A model generated the notes under the pieces. That model was not told where the DNA came from, did no database searches, and saw nothing but the letters and a program-made list of their open reading frames with translations. This document shows positions 45,695-57,644 of a DNA stretch of 64,000 nt, in pieces (position 1 is the first letter of the stretch; the number at the start of each line of letters is the position of its first letter). Source of the DNA: Phymorhynchus buccinoides (taxonomy: Eukaryota > Mollusca > Gastropoda > Neogastropoda > Raphitomidae); NCBI GenBank assembly GCA_017654935.2, contig CM065710.1, forward strand, positions 30,813,539 through 30,877,538. Direction: 5' to 3'. A program made the position numbers and the translations under genes.

Positions 45695-46925
45695 AAAGGG
45701 TGTGTACCCAGGTAAAGGGTGTGTACCCTGTTCAACGGTGTGCATCCTGGTCAAGCGAGTGTACCCCAGGTAAGGGTGTGGCACGGGGCCCGTTCAAACG
45801 GTGCATCCTGGTAAAGGGTGTGTACCCAGGTAAAGTGTGTGTACCCTATTCAACGTGTGAATCCTTGGTCCAAGGTGTGTACCCATGTAAGGGTGTGCAC
45901 GGGCCCGTTCGAACGTGTGCGTGCCTGGGTCAAGGGGTGTGGGGAACCCAGGTAAAGGGTGTGCACCCCGTTCAACTATGTGACGCTCCTGGTCACGGGT
46001 TGTGTACCCTGTTAAAGGGTGTGTATCCAGTAAAGGGTGTGTACCCCATTCAACGGTGTGCATAATGTCAAGAGTGTGCACCCGGTTAAGGGTGTGTACA
46101 CCGTCCAACGATGTCACCCTGGTCACGGGTATGTACCCAGGTAAAAGGTGTGGTCCCGTTCAACGGTTTCACCCTGGTCAAGGGTATGTAACCAGGTAAA
46201 AAGTGTGTACCCCGTTCAACGGTGTCACCCTGTTGAAGGTAATGACCAGTAAAGGGGGTGTACCCCGTTCCACTGTGTGCACCCTGGTGAAAGGTATGCC
46301 CCAGGTAAAGGGGTGTACCCCGTTCAACGGTGTGCATCCTGGTCAAGGTTGTGTACCCAGGTAAAGGTGTGCATCCTGGTAAAAGGTGTGACTCGGTAAA
46401 GGGGGTGTACCCCGTTCGAACACCGTGTGCATCCTGGTCCCCAACGTTGTGTACCCTGGTATAAGGTGTGTACTCAGGTAAATGGTGTGTACCCAGGTAA
46501 AGGGTGTGCATCCTGGTAAAAGTGTGTACTCATGTAAGGGTGTGTACCCCGTTCAACGGTGTGCATTCTGTTAAAGGGTGTGTACCGGTAAAGGTTGTGT
46601 ACACCAGGTAAAGGGTGTGTAACCCAGGTAAATGGGGTACCCAGGTAAAGGGTGTGATTCTGGTAAATTGTGTGTACTCGGTAAATTTGTGTACCCCGTT
46701 CAACGATGTGCATTCTGGTAGAAGTTTGTGTAGCCCAGGTAAAGGGTTTGTACCCCGTTCCACGGTGTGCATCCTGGTAATGGTGGTACCCAGGTAAAGG
46801 GTGTGCATTATGGTAAAGGGTGTGTAACCAGGTAAAGGCTGTGTACCAGGTAAAGGCTGTGTCTCAGGTAAAAGGCTGTGGTACCCAAGTTAAAGGACCC
46901 CCTTTGTGTATCCCGTTCAGCGTGT
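45695..46925 (+). repeat. Composite minisatellite of ~18-bp modules
   Basis: Variants of GGTAAAGGGTGTGTACCC alternate with CCGTTCAACGGTGTGCATCC and TGGTCAAGGGTGTG, so a basic 18-bp motif has diversified into a ~54-bp higher-order pattern. 1.2 kb, with many single-base indels. Long frames on both strands are by-products. Confidence 0.94.
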
Positions 46926-47182
46926 GCATCCTACCCTTCCCAGGGCAGCTTTAACGATAGCGAACTGAGGGTGAGGGGGTGGGGTAGGTAGGGAGCAGGT
47001 TATTGGCATCAAACGACAGAATCGTGGATGACGAGACAAGGTTTTTTGTGCCTGTGTACTACACACAGTAGAAGACTTTACTGCATGATCATGCCTCAAC
47101 AATACAACACGTAACTGAGAAGGAGGTTATTGCGTCATTGTTGTGACCCACATTCTGTGTTGTAATAATTGATTGTGTTGGC

Positions 47183-47365
47183 AGTGCTGTGTGTGTGTGT
47201 GTTGGGTGTTTGTGGGTGTGTGTTGCTTTGTGTGTGTTGTGTGTGTGTGTTTTGTGTGTGTGTTGTTTGATAATTCATTTGAACTCTCTCTCTACCCTCT
47301 CACTCTCTCTCCCCTCTCTCTCTCTCTGCCTCTCTCTCCCTCCACTCTCTCTCTCTATCCATGTC
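47183..47365. repeat. (GT)n then (CT)n microsatellites
   Basis: GT array 47185-47265 and CT array 47285-47362. Confidence 0.95.
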
Positions 47366-47439
47366 CGCTCAGTCCATCTTGTAGTTTCACTATCCAAACT
47401 ATGTAGAACTAAGCGCAGATCTCATTACGACCCTTTAGT

Positions 47440-47640
47440 TACGAGAGTGGGGCATGTATCAATGGGTAAAGCATCTTCATTATAAACAATTCACATCTCC
47501 ACTATGATAATATCCAAGAGAGTGGGTGTGTAACCTGGGCCAAGCATCTCCACTACTATCAACCAATAAAGCCATCTCCCCTATGACAGGTCAATAGAGT
47601 GATTCCTGGGTACAGCATCTCACTATAACAAATACACAGG
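47440..47640 (+). repeat. Degenerate ~70-75-bp tandem repeat, about three units
   Basis: Units share AGAGTG, CTGGG.AAAGCATCT and CACTAT.A.AA. Noisy; the period is approximate. Confidence 0.6.
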
Positions 47641-47684
47641 CTCAATGGGGAGATGTGTGTTTAATGTGTGGGTGTGGGTTGTGC

Positions 47685-47965
47685 GCAGTTTGCTAGTTCT
47701 TTTAATCGTCGATGAAAGTGGGGGCGGTGCCGAAGCTAGTGAGCAGGTTTGCTTAGTTCTTTTCATAATCGTAGTATGAAGTGGCGGTGCGAAGCGTAGT
47801 GAGCATGTTTGCTGTTGTTTAGAATCGTAGATTAAGGGTGGTGGTTTCGAAGCGTAGTGAGGCAGGTTTGCTAGTTGTCCAAATCGTAGTGATGAGTGTG
47901 GTGCGAAGCGTAGTGACGTGAGCAGGTGAGCGCAGTGAGCGTAGTGGCATTTGCTAGTTGTTCAT
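47685..47965 (+). repeat. ~60-bp minisatellite (satC), four units
   Basis: GTTTGCTAGTT, AATCGTAGATGAA, GTGG.GGTGCGAAGCGTAG, TGAGCAG. It is the same repeat as 54890-55165 but in reverse orientation. Confidence 0.9.
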
Positions 47966-48198
47966 TCAATTCTACAACTTTAATTTCATCTTGTGTGGAA
48001 TTAAATGTTCGATCACAAGGCCGATAGACAATACTAAAAACATTCAGATGACATCAATCGAAACACCACAGTTAAGACAATAACATGCATATAACATCAT
48101 CAAGGAATTAAATAAATAGGGGAGAGAATTTGATTAATTACTGTTAAAAACTGAAGAACGTACACTCCCTAAAAACACTAATATTTTACCTAAAATAG

Positions 48199-48698
48199 NN
48201 NNNNNNNNNNNNNNNNNNNNNNNNNNNNNNNNNNNNNNNNNNNNNNNNNNNNNNNNNNNNNNNNNNNNNNNNNNNNNNNNNNNNNNNNNNNNNNNNNNNN
48301 NNNNNNNNNNNNNNNNNNNNNNNNNNNNNNNNNNNNNNNNNNNNNNNNNNNNNNNNNNNNNNNNNNNNNNNNNNNNNNNNNNNNNNNNNNNNNNNNNNNN
48401 NNNNNNNNNNNNNNNNNNNNNNNNNNNNNNNNNNNNNNNNNNNNNNNNNNNNNNNNNNNNNNNNNNNNNNNNNNNNNNNNNNNNNNNNNNNNNNNNNNNN
48501 NNNNNNNNNNNNNNNNNNNNNNNNNNNNNNNNNNNNNNNNNNNNNNNNNNNNNNNNNNNNNNNNNNNNNNNNNNNNNNNNNNNNNNNNNNNNNNNNNNNN
48601 NNNNNNNNNNNNNNNNNNNNNNNNNNNNNNNNNNNNNNNNNNNNNNNNNNNNNNNNNNNNNNNNNNNNNNNNNNNNNNNNNNNNNNNNNNNNNNNNNN
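48199..48698. other. Assembly gap, exactly 500 N
   Basis: Placeholder-length scaffold gap; frames crossing it are not real. Confidence 1.
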
Positions 48699-49029
48699 TT
48701 CCTTCCAGGAATCCAAATCAGCTTATATTCTAAAATAGATGCGTTATGAATGAATTGAAAGTTAACTTCAAAATGAGTTGAGTTTAAAGTGGCCATATCT
48801 TCTACTTTTTACTTTCACCTTCGGCTCGTGGAAAAAACATGTGTGGTTTTGAAATCATGAAAAAGAAAAAGATATTTTTTTCTTTCAGAAGAGATAGAAA
48901 GAGTAGGAAAGTCAGATACACTATTATTTAATACCATCTATCGCCTAATCTTAAAAGGCCCTAAGCGCATACAATAATTAAATGAATAAACCATCACCAT
49001 ATAAATAAAGAAACGACAAAAAATATATT

Positions 49030-49225
49030 ATACACACCGCGCCGGCCGCACATACGCACGCCACTAAACACAGACACACGCACGCACTAACAACACGCAC
49101 GCACGAAGCAGACACCACACACAAACACTCACACGAACTCACCCACCCACACACACATCCACACACACGCACACGCAACACGCAACACACACGCGCAAAC
49201 AACACGCTGCAACAACACACGCGGA
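49030..49225. repeat. (CA)n-rich microsatellite
   Basis: Imperfect CACG/CACA array. The sequence after it, 49230-49790, has short frames only (for example 49431-49625) and no recognised gene. Confidence 0.93.
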
Positions 49226-49984
49226 TGGAAGGGGCACAGTACTATGAAAAGGAAATATAGCAGGCTATGATGTGAAAAGAGTAGTTTTGAGAGAGACTTA
49301 AATGAAAGAAAAGAGTGGGCCAGAACTGAGAGGCAAAGGGAGTTTATTTTCCAAGGAGGAGGCCGGAAGATTGAGAAGGAGGCGTTCCCTACGGGTCTTG
49401 GTGCGGTAACGAGGGATCTGGAGTAGAGAATTGTCAAAGAGGAGCGAACTTCTCAGAAGGTGTGGTAAAAGTTCAGAAGATCAGCGAGATAAGAAGAGCC
49501 AGACCATGCATGGATTTGTAACAGCGCATAGAGAGCTTGTATTCGTATACGCTTCCGGACAGGAACCGGAAGAGATTCTAGCATTGGGTCGAGTGAGATA
49601 TTTTGGAACACCTCAGTCAAGGTGAATCAGCATATTGTATCTGAATTTTCTGCAATTTAGCAGAATATTTTGTGGGCCCAGCGAAGAGATTGCGTAGTCT
49701 AAGATAAAAAAATAGGCTGAATGTCTCCCAGAGATACCTCCGAGTACTGAAAACCAGATAGTCGAGCAACGGAACTTATTCAGCTTGACTTGGTTTGTGT
49801 GTGTGTGTGTGTTTGTTGTGTGTGTGTGTGTGTTATGTGTTGGGAGAGTGTCTATAATTGTTGTCCCCCTCTATTTTGTGGCCTGTTGTGTCTGTGAGCG
49901 CGCACAACACCACAGAGTATGACCATTTGTCTCTTCAAGAAAATATATATGATATTATAACTCTCTCCCGCACCCGCCGCGCTC

Positions 49985-50228
49985 AGCAACACCCACACCA
50001 CACACACCACAACATAACCACACACTCACACTCGCACACACAAACACACAACACACACACACACTCCCACACACACACACCAACCGCCCTCACACGCACA
50101 ACAAAACATAGCGCACGCACCCACACGCACACACACAACACACACCCACAGCGCACCCCACACACACGCACGCACACTCACGCACAACGCACACACACAC
50201 ACACACCAAAACACACACACACACACAT
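49985..50228. repeat. (CA)n-rich microsatellite
   Basis: Imperfect CA array, preceded by a GT array at 49797-49840. Confidence 0.95.
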
Positions 50229-50284
50229 TGAGCTGTGTAGGCGCCAATTGCTGGTTGTGATTACAATCGTTCTCCTTCTAACGT

Positions 50285-51165
50285 GACCAAGACCAAGGAG
50301 ATGGCTGTCCGACTCCGCAGGAAAGCCACCCTAGCCGGATCCACTGGTCCAAAGGAGAATGAGTGTAGATGGTGGACCGTTTATCCTGGATCCATCATCG
50401 ACCGCAAGTTATTCCCCCCTACTAGTTATATTTCCCAATGTCCCTATATGTGTCCCTGTGGATCACGGATGAAGTTAAATGCTACATTTCGTCGACAGCA
50501 AGCTTGACTGGTCCGCCAACTCCCAGGCCCTGCTCAAGACCAGCGCCTCTTCTTCCTGAGGAAGCTGAATATTTGCGTTGTGCCACAGTGGAGTCACTCC
50601 TCACCTTCAAACCTTCTCGCACTTCGGCAGCCTCAAGGACACGACAGAGGCCAAACTATCGAAGATTAACAAATTTCAGATGGCAGGCTTGATCGATGCT
50701 CCTGTTTGCAGCCTTCTGGAGGTATTCGGGGAAAAAAAAGGAAGGGCAGTTAAGGCTTTTGAGGGCACCAGGGGGGACTCGCATCCACCCAGCGTTGAGG
50801 TGACGATTATGGGGCACTCATTCTTGCTCCAGTACTTTACTTAGATTTTTTCCTGAATAGATGTGCAGCCGCTAATAGTTTTCACATATTTTATTCCATC
50901 ATGAGTCTTTGCCTCCTTAGCATGCATTCAAATCATTCCCTTAGGATGTATTACGCTCGTGCCCTTGTTTTTTCTGTATTGTTTTATTTGTTCTTTTTCT
51001 GTCTAATATTTTTTTCTTGTTTCGCGGTTCCTATGTGTGTGCTTATATTTCGTCGTTCATGTATTGTCTGTTCGTTTCGTGTGTGTGTTCGTTTATATAT
51101 CGTTGTACATGGGGGTCACTGCCAAAGTACCATCCAACATCTTAAGCCGGAGGCCTGAAGCCTGA
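50285..51165 (+). pseudogene. LINE ORF2 RT-tail remnant and 3' UTR
   Basis: TKTKEMAVRLRRK (50292-50330) is the RT segment usually written NxxKTKEM.VDFRR. In another frame comes DSKLDWSANSQALLKTS near 50490-50540, equivalent to the D.KL.W..N...L.KK segment, followed by FFLRKLNI-like sequence. The post-RT part (50690-50800) is broken. The UTR (50925-51165) matches 23090-23350. Several frameshifts. Confidence 0.78.
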
Positions 51166-51199
51166 ACCCACTGTGTGAGTGTTTACAGGCACAGAATCT

Positions 51200-51350
51200 C
51201 TTTTGTGTGTGTGTGTGTGTTGTGTGTGTGGTGTGTGTTGTGTGTGGTGTGTGTGTGTGTGTGAGAGAGCGAAGAGAGAGAGAGAGAGCGAAGAGAGAGA
51301 GAGAGTGGTGTGTGTGTTTTGGTGTGTGTGTGTGTGTGTGTGTGTGTTTG
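51200..51350. repeat. Compound GT/GA microsatellite
   Basis: GT, then GA (51262-51305), then GT. Confidence 0.96.
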
Positions 51351-51526
51351 TTGCCTGGATTGGTTTTGCCCAGTGCTTCCTAGTGTTTAATTTTGCATAA
51401 AAAACACAAATATGTGGAGAATGGTTTATTATGGATAAAGTTTGTGAATAATTGCGTCCTTATTATTCTTATTTATTGTTTTAACGCGCATGTATATGCA
51501 AGATTTTCCTTTATTAATGATTGATT

Positions 51527-51729
51527 GACAACACAGACACAAGCACCCCACACACAGGCACACACACCCCAACAACACACACAACACACACACACACGCG
51601 CGGGCGCATGCGCGTACCACTCACACACTCAGATGAGTGACAGAGAGAGAGCGTCAGTAGTCATGAAAATCTTATTTGTTAGGCCACGCATGACAACAAC
51701 AAAATGACATTACATTACAACGTGGAGGC

Positions 51730-51791
<62 letters not shown>

Positions 51792-51814
51792 TGACAGTAT
51801 AGAGATAGAGAGGA

Positions 51815-51851
<37 letters not shown>

Positions 51852-51862
51852 GAGAGAGAGAT
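51527..51862. repeat. (CA)n array and (GA)n array
   Basis: CA-rich 51527-51625 and GA-rich 51727-51862, separated by about 100 bp of ordinary sequence. Confidence 0.96.
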
Positions 51863-51904
51863 TGGAGATAATGTGTGGTGTTTTTGACCACAGAATCACC
51901 CAAG

Positions 51905-52690
51905 CTCTTCCTTCTTCTATCATCATCAGGAGTTCTGATGTTTCATTGTCCTCCCAGGCTTGTAAATGTGACGTGACTTTTGATTCCAACCTTTCTTTCA
52001 AGCAGCATGTCGCAAATGTCTGTAAGGCAGTCTATTTGGAAATTCGTAAAATCAGCTCGATCAGACACTTCTGTGAATGCCCAAAATGTACCAATTGCCC
52101 TAAATGTACCAATTGGTACATTTTTGGGCAACATGTCCGCCCAAATGTTGCCCAAAATATATCAAAATTGCACATTGGTACATTTTGGGAAGTAATGTTG
52201 CCCAAAATGTACCAATTATTTTGGGCAATTGGTACATTTTGGGCATTCACACACTTCCTTTCAACTAAGGCTACAAAAACGCTGGTCTGTTCGTTAGTTA
52301 TCTCAAGACTGGACTACTGCAACAGTTTCTTGGGTGGCTCACCAAAGTTTCTACTGGACAATCTACAGAAGGTCCAGAATAGTGCCACCAGACTTGTTAG
52401 CAGGTCATCTAGACAGTCTCTCCACTGGCTTCCTATTCAGAGTCGCATTGATTATAAGCTGCCTTCCACCTGTTTCTCTTCTGTCTCTGGTACTGGACCA
52501 CAATGTCTTTGTGACATCCTCCACATCTACACCCCGTCCCGCCAACTTCGCTCCTCATCACCGTTCTTTCTCCTTTCAACTGCCCACTGTCTGTAATGTG
52601 CTTCCCATGAATGTCAGACGTTTGCCTTCAGCTTCTTCTTTCAAATCAGCAGTGAAGAGCAACTTCTTTCAACAGTTATAATTCCAGCCT
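51905..52690 (+). pseudogene. LINE ORF2 post-RT region interrupted by a MITE
   Basis: Reads VTFDSNLSFKQHVANVCKAV (about 51970-52030) and EIRKISSIRHF. After the insertion comes TKTLVCSLVISRLDYCNSFL, NLQKVQNSATRLVSRSS, and HWLPIQSRIDYKL. Then another frame shows YTPSRQLRSSS and a closing FKSAVKSNFFQQL before TAA at 52679. This is the classic CR1/L2-like C-terminal half (LDYCNSLL, LQ.VQN.AARL, HWLP). One long frame (51862-52596) survives because the inserted DNA is a multiple of three. Confidence 0.87.
52072..52251. mobile_element. 180-bp MITE with ~29-bp TIRs and a 6-bp target-site duplication
   Basis: The left end TGTGAATGCCCAAAATGTAC (continuing CAATTGCCC) is mirrored exactly at the right end. 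CACTTC occurs at 52066-52071 and at 52252-52257, immediately outside the TIRs. Removing the element and one CACTTC joins LINE codons SIRHF and LSTKATK without a frame change. The internal ATGTACCAATT motif is repeated in both orientations. Superfamily undetermined. Confidence 0.92.
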
Positions 52691-53384
52691 ACTCACCCAT
52701 CCTTCGACCCAGTTTAGAAAATAAAGAAATATAAAGTTGCGCAAATAGAAAAAAGGACACTATTTGCAGACTGCATAATTATAGAATTTACGAGAAAAAG
52801 GCTGGAGACAGTGACTGATATCCACCCCCATCTGTTGCAGCTTCCCAAGAAACAAAACCCACACCGCAAGAGCACGTATGTGTGAAGTAAGTCCAGGTAA
52901 GCAGTGCATGTTGGCAATATGACTACCTCACTGTTTCTGCTACGTAACAACAAGGACCGTGTGTTGATGCGTGCGAAGAGCATACACTAATGCGATGTTG
53001 TGTGTTCGATCCATGAGAGGAGTTTGGAGCTGGTGTTTCGATGGGGAAGCGCTTAAATCCACTTTTTAATAGTTTTTAACATTTCAACTCGATTGTGTCT
53101 CGCATGAAAATCCAAACTTATTGGTATTATAGTGTATGCCATTCGCCATCATGAATTAGTCAATAATATTCGCTCATCGTTTTACTGCGTTTCCATACAT
53201 ATACTGTTATTTGTTTTGCAATCGCAAGCCTTCTTTCAAACCACGTTCTACGACACTGCATTCTATTTTCCAGGCATTAAAACACACACGTGAATATGTT
53301 CTGTTGCTAAATTGCTGTGAGCAAAATAGTCTCATACTTGTTTTTTGTGAAAGAGAAAGTAAACTGTACCATTAATTAGACAAA

Positions 53385-53593
53385 GGGCCTGCTACACGAC
53401 ATACGATTCGTTGTCAATGTGATGCGATTTTGACGATGCGATTCACGGTTCACGTGAACATACTTCTGTCTAAAACTAATTCTACTACTTTCGTTCTATG
53501 TACTCAAGTAGAACCCAATACACGAATTTTCGCAGTGAATCGTGACTCACATCGTCACAATCGCATCGTATCGTATGTATTTGTAGCGGGCCC
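53385..53593. mobile_element. ~210-bp inverted-repeat MITE
   Basis: GGGCCTGCTACACGACATAC...GATGCGATT.TGACGATG at the left is mirrored by CATCGTCACAATCGCATCGT...CATACATTTGTAGCGGGCCC-like sequence at the right, with arms of about 65 bp, imperfect. No ORF. Surrounding sequence 52700-53384 and 53594-53830 holds nothing recognised. Confidence 0.75.
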
Positions 53594-53834
53594 GTAATTC
53601 TCTCACCAGGACATCCGGTTTATGTGTGTATTGTAACCAAACACTGGAGATTGTCAAAAACAAATCGACATAATTATTAAGTTTTTGGTGAACACAAGTC
53701 ATAGTGGCCATGGTGTTGCAACATCACCGAAGTGTCATCCACGTGAAATATAGTACTATAAGTTGTGTAATTATATCCCAGATGGATGATTGTTTCTAAC
53801 AAGTAGCACTTATTCTGACTGATTCTGCCTGTGT

Positions 53835-54415
53835 AATCCGTGTCGGCTTCAGTGTGGACTGGTTCTGTCTGTGTGCTCCATGTCAGCTTCAGTGTGGACT
53901 GATTCTGTCTTTGTGATCCATGTCAGCTCAGTGTGGACTGGTTCTGTCTGTGTGATCCATGTCAGCTCAGTGTGGACTGATTCTGTCTGTGTGATCCATG
54001 TCAGCTCAGTGTGGACTGTTTCTGTATGTGTGATCCATGTCAGCTGAGTGTGGACTGAATCTGTCTGTGTGATCCATGTCAGCTCAGTGTGGACTGATTC
54101 TGTCTGTGTGATCCATGTCATCTCAGTGTGGACTGATTCTGTCTGTGTGATCAATGTCAGCTCAGTGTGGACTGATTCTGTCTGCGTGATCCATGTCAGC
54201 TCAGTGTCGTCTGATTATGTCTGTGTGATACATGTCAGCTCAGTGTGGACTGATTCTGACTGTGGTCCATGTCAGCTCAGTGTGTACTGATTCTGTCTCT
54301 GTGTGATCCATGTCAGCTCAGAGTTGACTGATTATGTCTGTGTGATCCATGTCAGCTCCGTGTGGACTGACTCCTTGGGGGTTTTGTCTGTGTGATCCAT
54401 GTCAGCTCATTGTCA
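53835..54415. repeat. 39-bp minisatellite, about 14-15 units
   Basis: Unit CAGTGTGGACTGATTCTGTC, TGTGTGATCCATGTCAGCT. Low divergence across most units. 39 bp is 13 codons, so long frames exist on both strands (minus: HTELTWITQTESV repeated). Coding is not supported by any flanking gene. Confidence 0.97.
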
Positions 54416-54475
54416 TTTACTGTACAATCAAGACAGCGAGCTAATCACAGATCTCCCACATGCCAGTAAGTACAT

Positions 54476-54596
54476 TCACACACACAGATACACAGACACG
54501 CGCACGCACACGCACACGCGCCCACACACGGCACGCACACGCACGCACACTCACTCAGACGCACTCTCTCTCTCTCGCGCGCGCACAAACTACCCA

Positions 54597-54635
<39 letters not shown>

Positions 54636-54705
54636 CCACACACACCACACACACACACACACACACCACACCCAGACACCCACACACACACACACACACA
54701 ACACG
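54476..54705. repeat. (CA)n-rich microsatellite
   Basis: CA/CACG array with a short CT/CG block near 54564-54586. Confidence 0.96.
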
Positions 54706-54889
54706 ACCCATGTTCGCCGCGTGCATAAAACCAGACACGAATTACTAATGAAAGCTGCAACGTTAGCAGCAGCATCATAATCAGCTGCAGCAACAACAGT
54801 CTGTTGTAACAGCAACGACGATGAAAACAACAATAACGGACAAACACACACAAGCATTCACCTACGATGACATCTGTGCGCACCACCAC

Positions 54890-55165
54890 CTTCATCTACG
54901 ATTATAAACAACCAGCAAACCTGCTCACTACGCTTCACACCACCACCTTCATCTACGATTATAAACAACCAGCAAACCTGCTCACTGCTCTTCGCACCAT
55001 CTCATTCATCTAACGACTACGAACAACTAGCAAACCTGCTCACTACGCTTCGAATCACCCACCTTCATCTAACACTATTAAACAACTAGCAAACCTGCTC
55101 ATCACACTTCACACCACCACCTTCTTCTATGATTATAAACAACTAGCAAACCCGCTCACTATGCT
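54890..55165 (-). repeat. ~60-bp minisatellite (satC), five units, inverted copy
   Basis: CACCACCTTCATCTACGATT, ATAAACAACTAGCAAACCTG, CTCACTACGCTTC. Reverse complement of the 47685-47965 array and cleaner than it. Confidence 0.93.
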
Positions 55166-55169
55166 TTGC

Positions 55170-55490
55170 ATGCGTGCGCACGCACTACAGATAACACACA
55201 TGACGCAGGCACGCGCACGCACACACACGACACACACACTACAATGCACGCACAGCACGCACACGCCTGCCACGCACGCACGCACGCATACGTGCGCACG
55301 CACACGCACACATGAACACACACACAGACACACACACACACACACATACACACACACACGACACACACACACACACACCACCACACACACAACACTACAC
55401 ACTCTCTCTCTCTCTCTCTCTTCTCTCTCTCCTGCTCTCTCTCTGTTTTTCTCTCTCTGTCTGTCTTCTCACTCTCTCTCTCATTCACTC
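55170..55490. repeat. (CA)n array followed by (CT)n array
   Basis: CA/CACG-rich 55185-55400; CT-rich 55403-55490. Confidence 0.96.
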
Positions 55491-56062
55491 AGATTTCTAG
55501 TTCGAGGGAAGTAGCCAGTCCAGCCCGTCAGTCCCTAAACGTACTAACCTTTACTACTACAGCATATGTAATCTTACAGAAAAGTGAATCTTCCTTAGTG
55601 GAGATTTGCACTGGGGTTTCAGATTTTGCATGTGACAATCCGGATATCCTGATACACCACCACACACAATTTGAAAGCGTTTAATGTGTATCGTGTTTCA
55701 TGAGTTCACAGGGCGAAAAATCGAACAAACACTACAGACATCAAATCGGTTTTATTATGTCAGTTATAGGATGAATGCTCGCAATGCATAGAAATTGGAT
55801 GAAATAAATGAACGAACAAACGAACGAACATCAAATGATTAACGCAGTTATTTGGTTTCTTTATTTCAAGTTTCCTGCCCCCCCCCCCCCCCCTCAACCC
55901 ACACACAATCACACGCACACAGATAAACTGATGCATACCTGGCCACGAGCTTTATTCTATCAACCAATACAACAGACACCGAATGATGTAGCTTCCGTTC
56001 AAAGTGATTCATCCCGTTGATTTTGATCCAGTTACTATTGGAAAGATGATCTAAAATTCCAA

Positions 56063-56325
56063 GATCTTCACTGTTCTTTGTTCCCTGCATTATGTTTTCA
56101 TCATTTCCATGGAATGTCTCCACTGTTCTTTGTTCCCTGCATTATGTTTTCATCATTTCCATGGAATGTCTCCACTGTTCTTTGTTCCCTGCGTTATGTT
56201 TTATCATTTCCATGGAATGTCTCCACTGTTCTTTGTTCCCTGCATTATGTTTTCATCATTTCCATGGAATGTCTCCACTGTTCTTTGTTCCCTGCATTAT
56301 GTTTTCATCATTTCCATGGAATGCT
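56063..56325 (+). repeat. 52-bp minisatellite, five units
   Basis: Unit TCCACTGTTCTTTGTTCCCT, GCATTATGTTTTCATCATTT, CCATGGAATG, TC. Nearly identical units; one lacks a C. Because 52 is not a multiple of three and the unit has no stop in any plus frame, all three frames stay open. Confidence 0.96.
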
Positions 56326-57640
56326 TTGTGATAATTATTTACGACAACATTGAAGACCATGTCAATTCAGTCAGCATTGTAGAAACACTGATGGATTTCA
56401 ATTAACACTTCAATACAATTTAACAGATACAAGATGATGATTAATAAACTTCTGTTTTGCTTCCAAAAGAAAATCTGACGAGTAGGATAAACATTAATAC
56501 AACTTGGGAAAAATACGTTAGTGCGTAGTCGAATACGAAAATCACCAGTGATACACAACAGCAAGTGAATCAAAACATGAAAATGCCGCAGATTGCAAAC
56601 TGAAGTCCTAACAGTTTTTCATGACTGAAAATGCATAACATCACCGAAAGAAGAGCATTTGTAAATTAAAAAGCATTGATGCTCAACAAGATAATGCCAA
56701 CATTCAATAATCAGTCATTTATAGTTAATGGCGAATGTCACTTCTTGAATACCGTGTGATTTACTAAACGAAACAACATATATTCAAGGAAGGCGGAGGT
56801 AACCCACAAGAACATAGCTGGTGTGTAGACGTAGACAATGATCACGACACCAATACATTCTAACTTCAAAATGAAAAGTTCAGAGATTGTAAATGTCTGA
56901 TGATAAGCATAAAACATTTTGGTAAGGACACTTGACGTCATAGCATGGCGGTTTGAAATTGTAACCTTGTTTAAGGGATGTTCAGTAAGTAAGAGTGAAG
57001 CTGTGGAGTGAAGGTGTCTAAAACAAAATAACCTCTTTCACGAGTGGACTAAGGGAAGGCATTTTTTATTGGAATAGTAGAAAATTCACAAAAGCCAGAA
57101 TCCTGCCTTCCAAAGACGTTGATACAATACAGAATGAGAACATAATAAATTACTACATATCGATGGCTTGGAGTATTATTGACGTATTATTGGATTTATT
57201 ACAAAAACAAATTACTTGTATTAAGCCATGACTGCAGAAATATAGAAAGAGGTTTTTGCTTTTTATATTTAAGCCACCTTTTTTCATACAAGTTATTAGT
57301 TTTCGTAATAAGTTCAATAGTATGTCAATGGACTATCTAAAGATAGTCCGTTTTCACTCCAAGCCATCGATACGTTCTGTCGTCTGTACCAAAGATTAAA
57401 ACGTAGTCAGTGTATTTATGCATATAGCAAAGTAGCAGCAATTTATTTCAAACTTGATGTCCACAATCAGCGAACTTAACTTAACGATGTTGTATATTAG
57501 ATTTTCAGTTTGGATTATTATGAACCAATCAAATATCCACAGGCACTTCTTCGGGGGTTATTTGTATAATAGATGGATGCATTGCTAAAAGTTTAAAACT
57601 ATTGAAATGATGCACCTCACTGGTCACAAACGCTTCTGTT
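56326..57640. other. Unassigned sequence
   Basis: No gene seen. A short inverted pair, GGACTATCT-AAA-GATAGTCC, lies at about 57331-57350, and AAGCCATCGATACGT/ATCGATGGCTTGGAG at 57360/57165 forms a longer inverted pair spanning about 200 bp. Confidence 0.4.
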
Positions 57641-57644
57641 TTAA

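Noticed and set aside
45700..46808. Long repetitive frames on both strands
   Set aside because: By-products of the 18-bp-module minisatellite; frames change with each indel.
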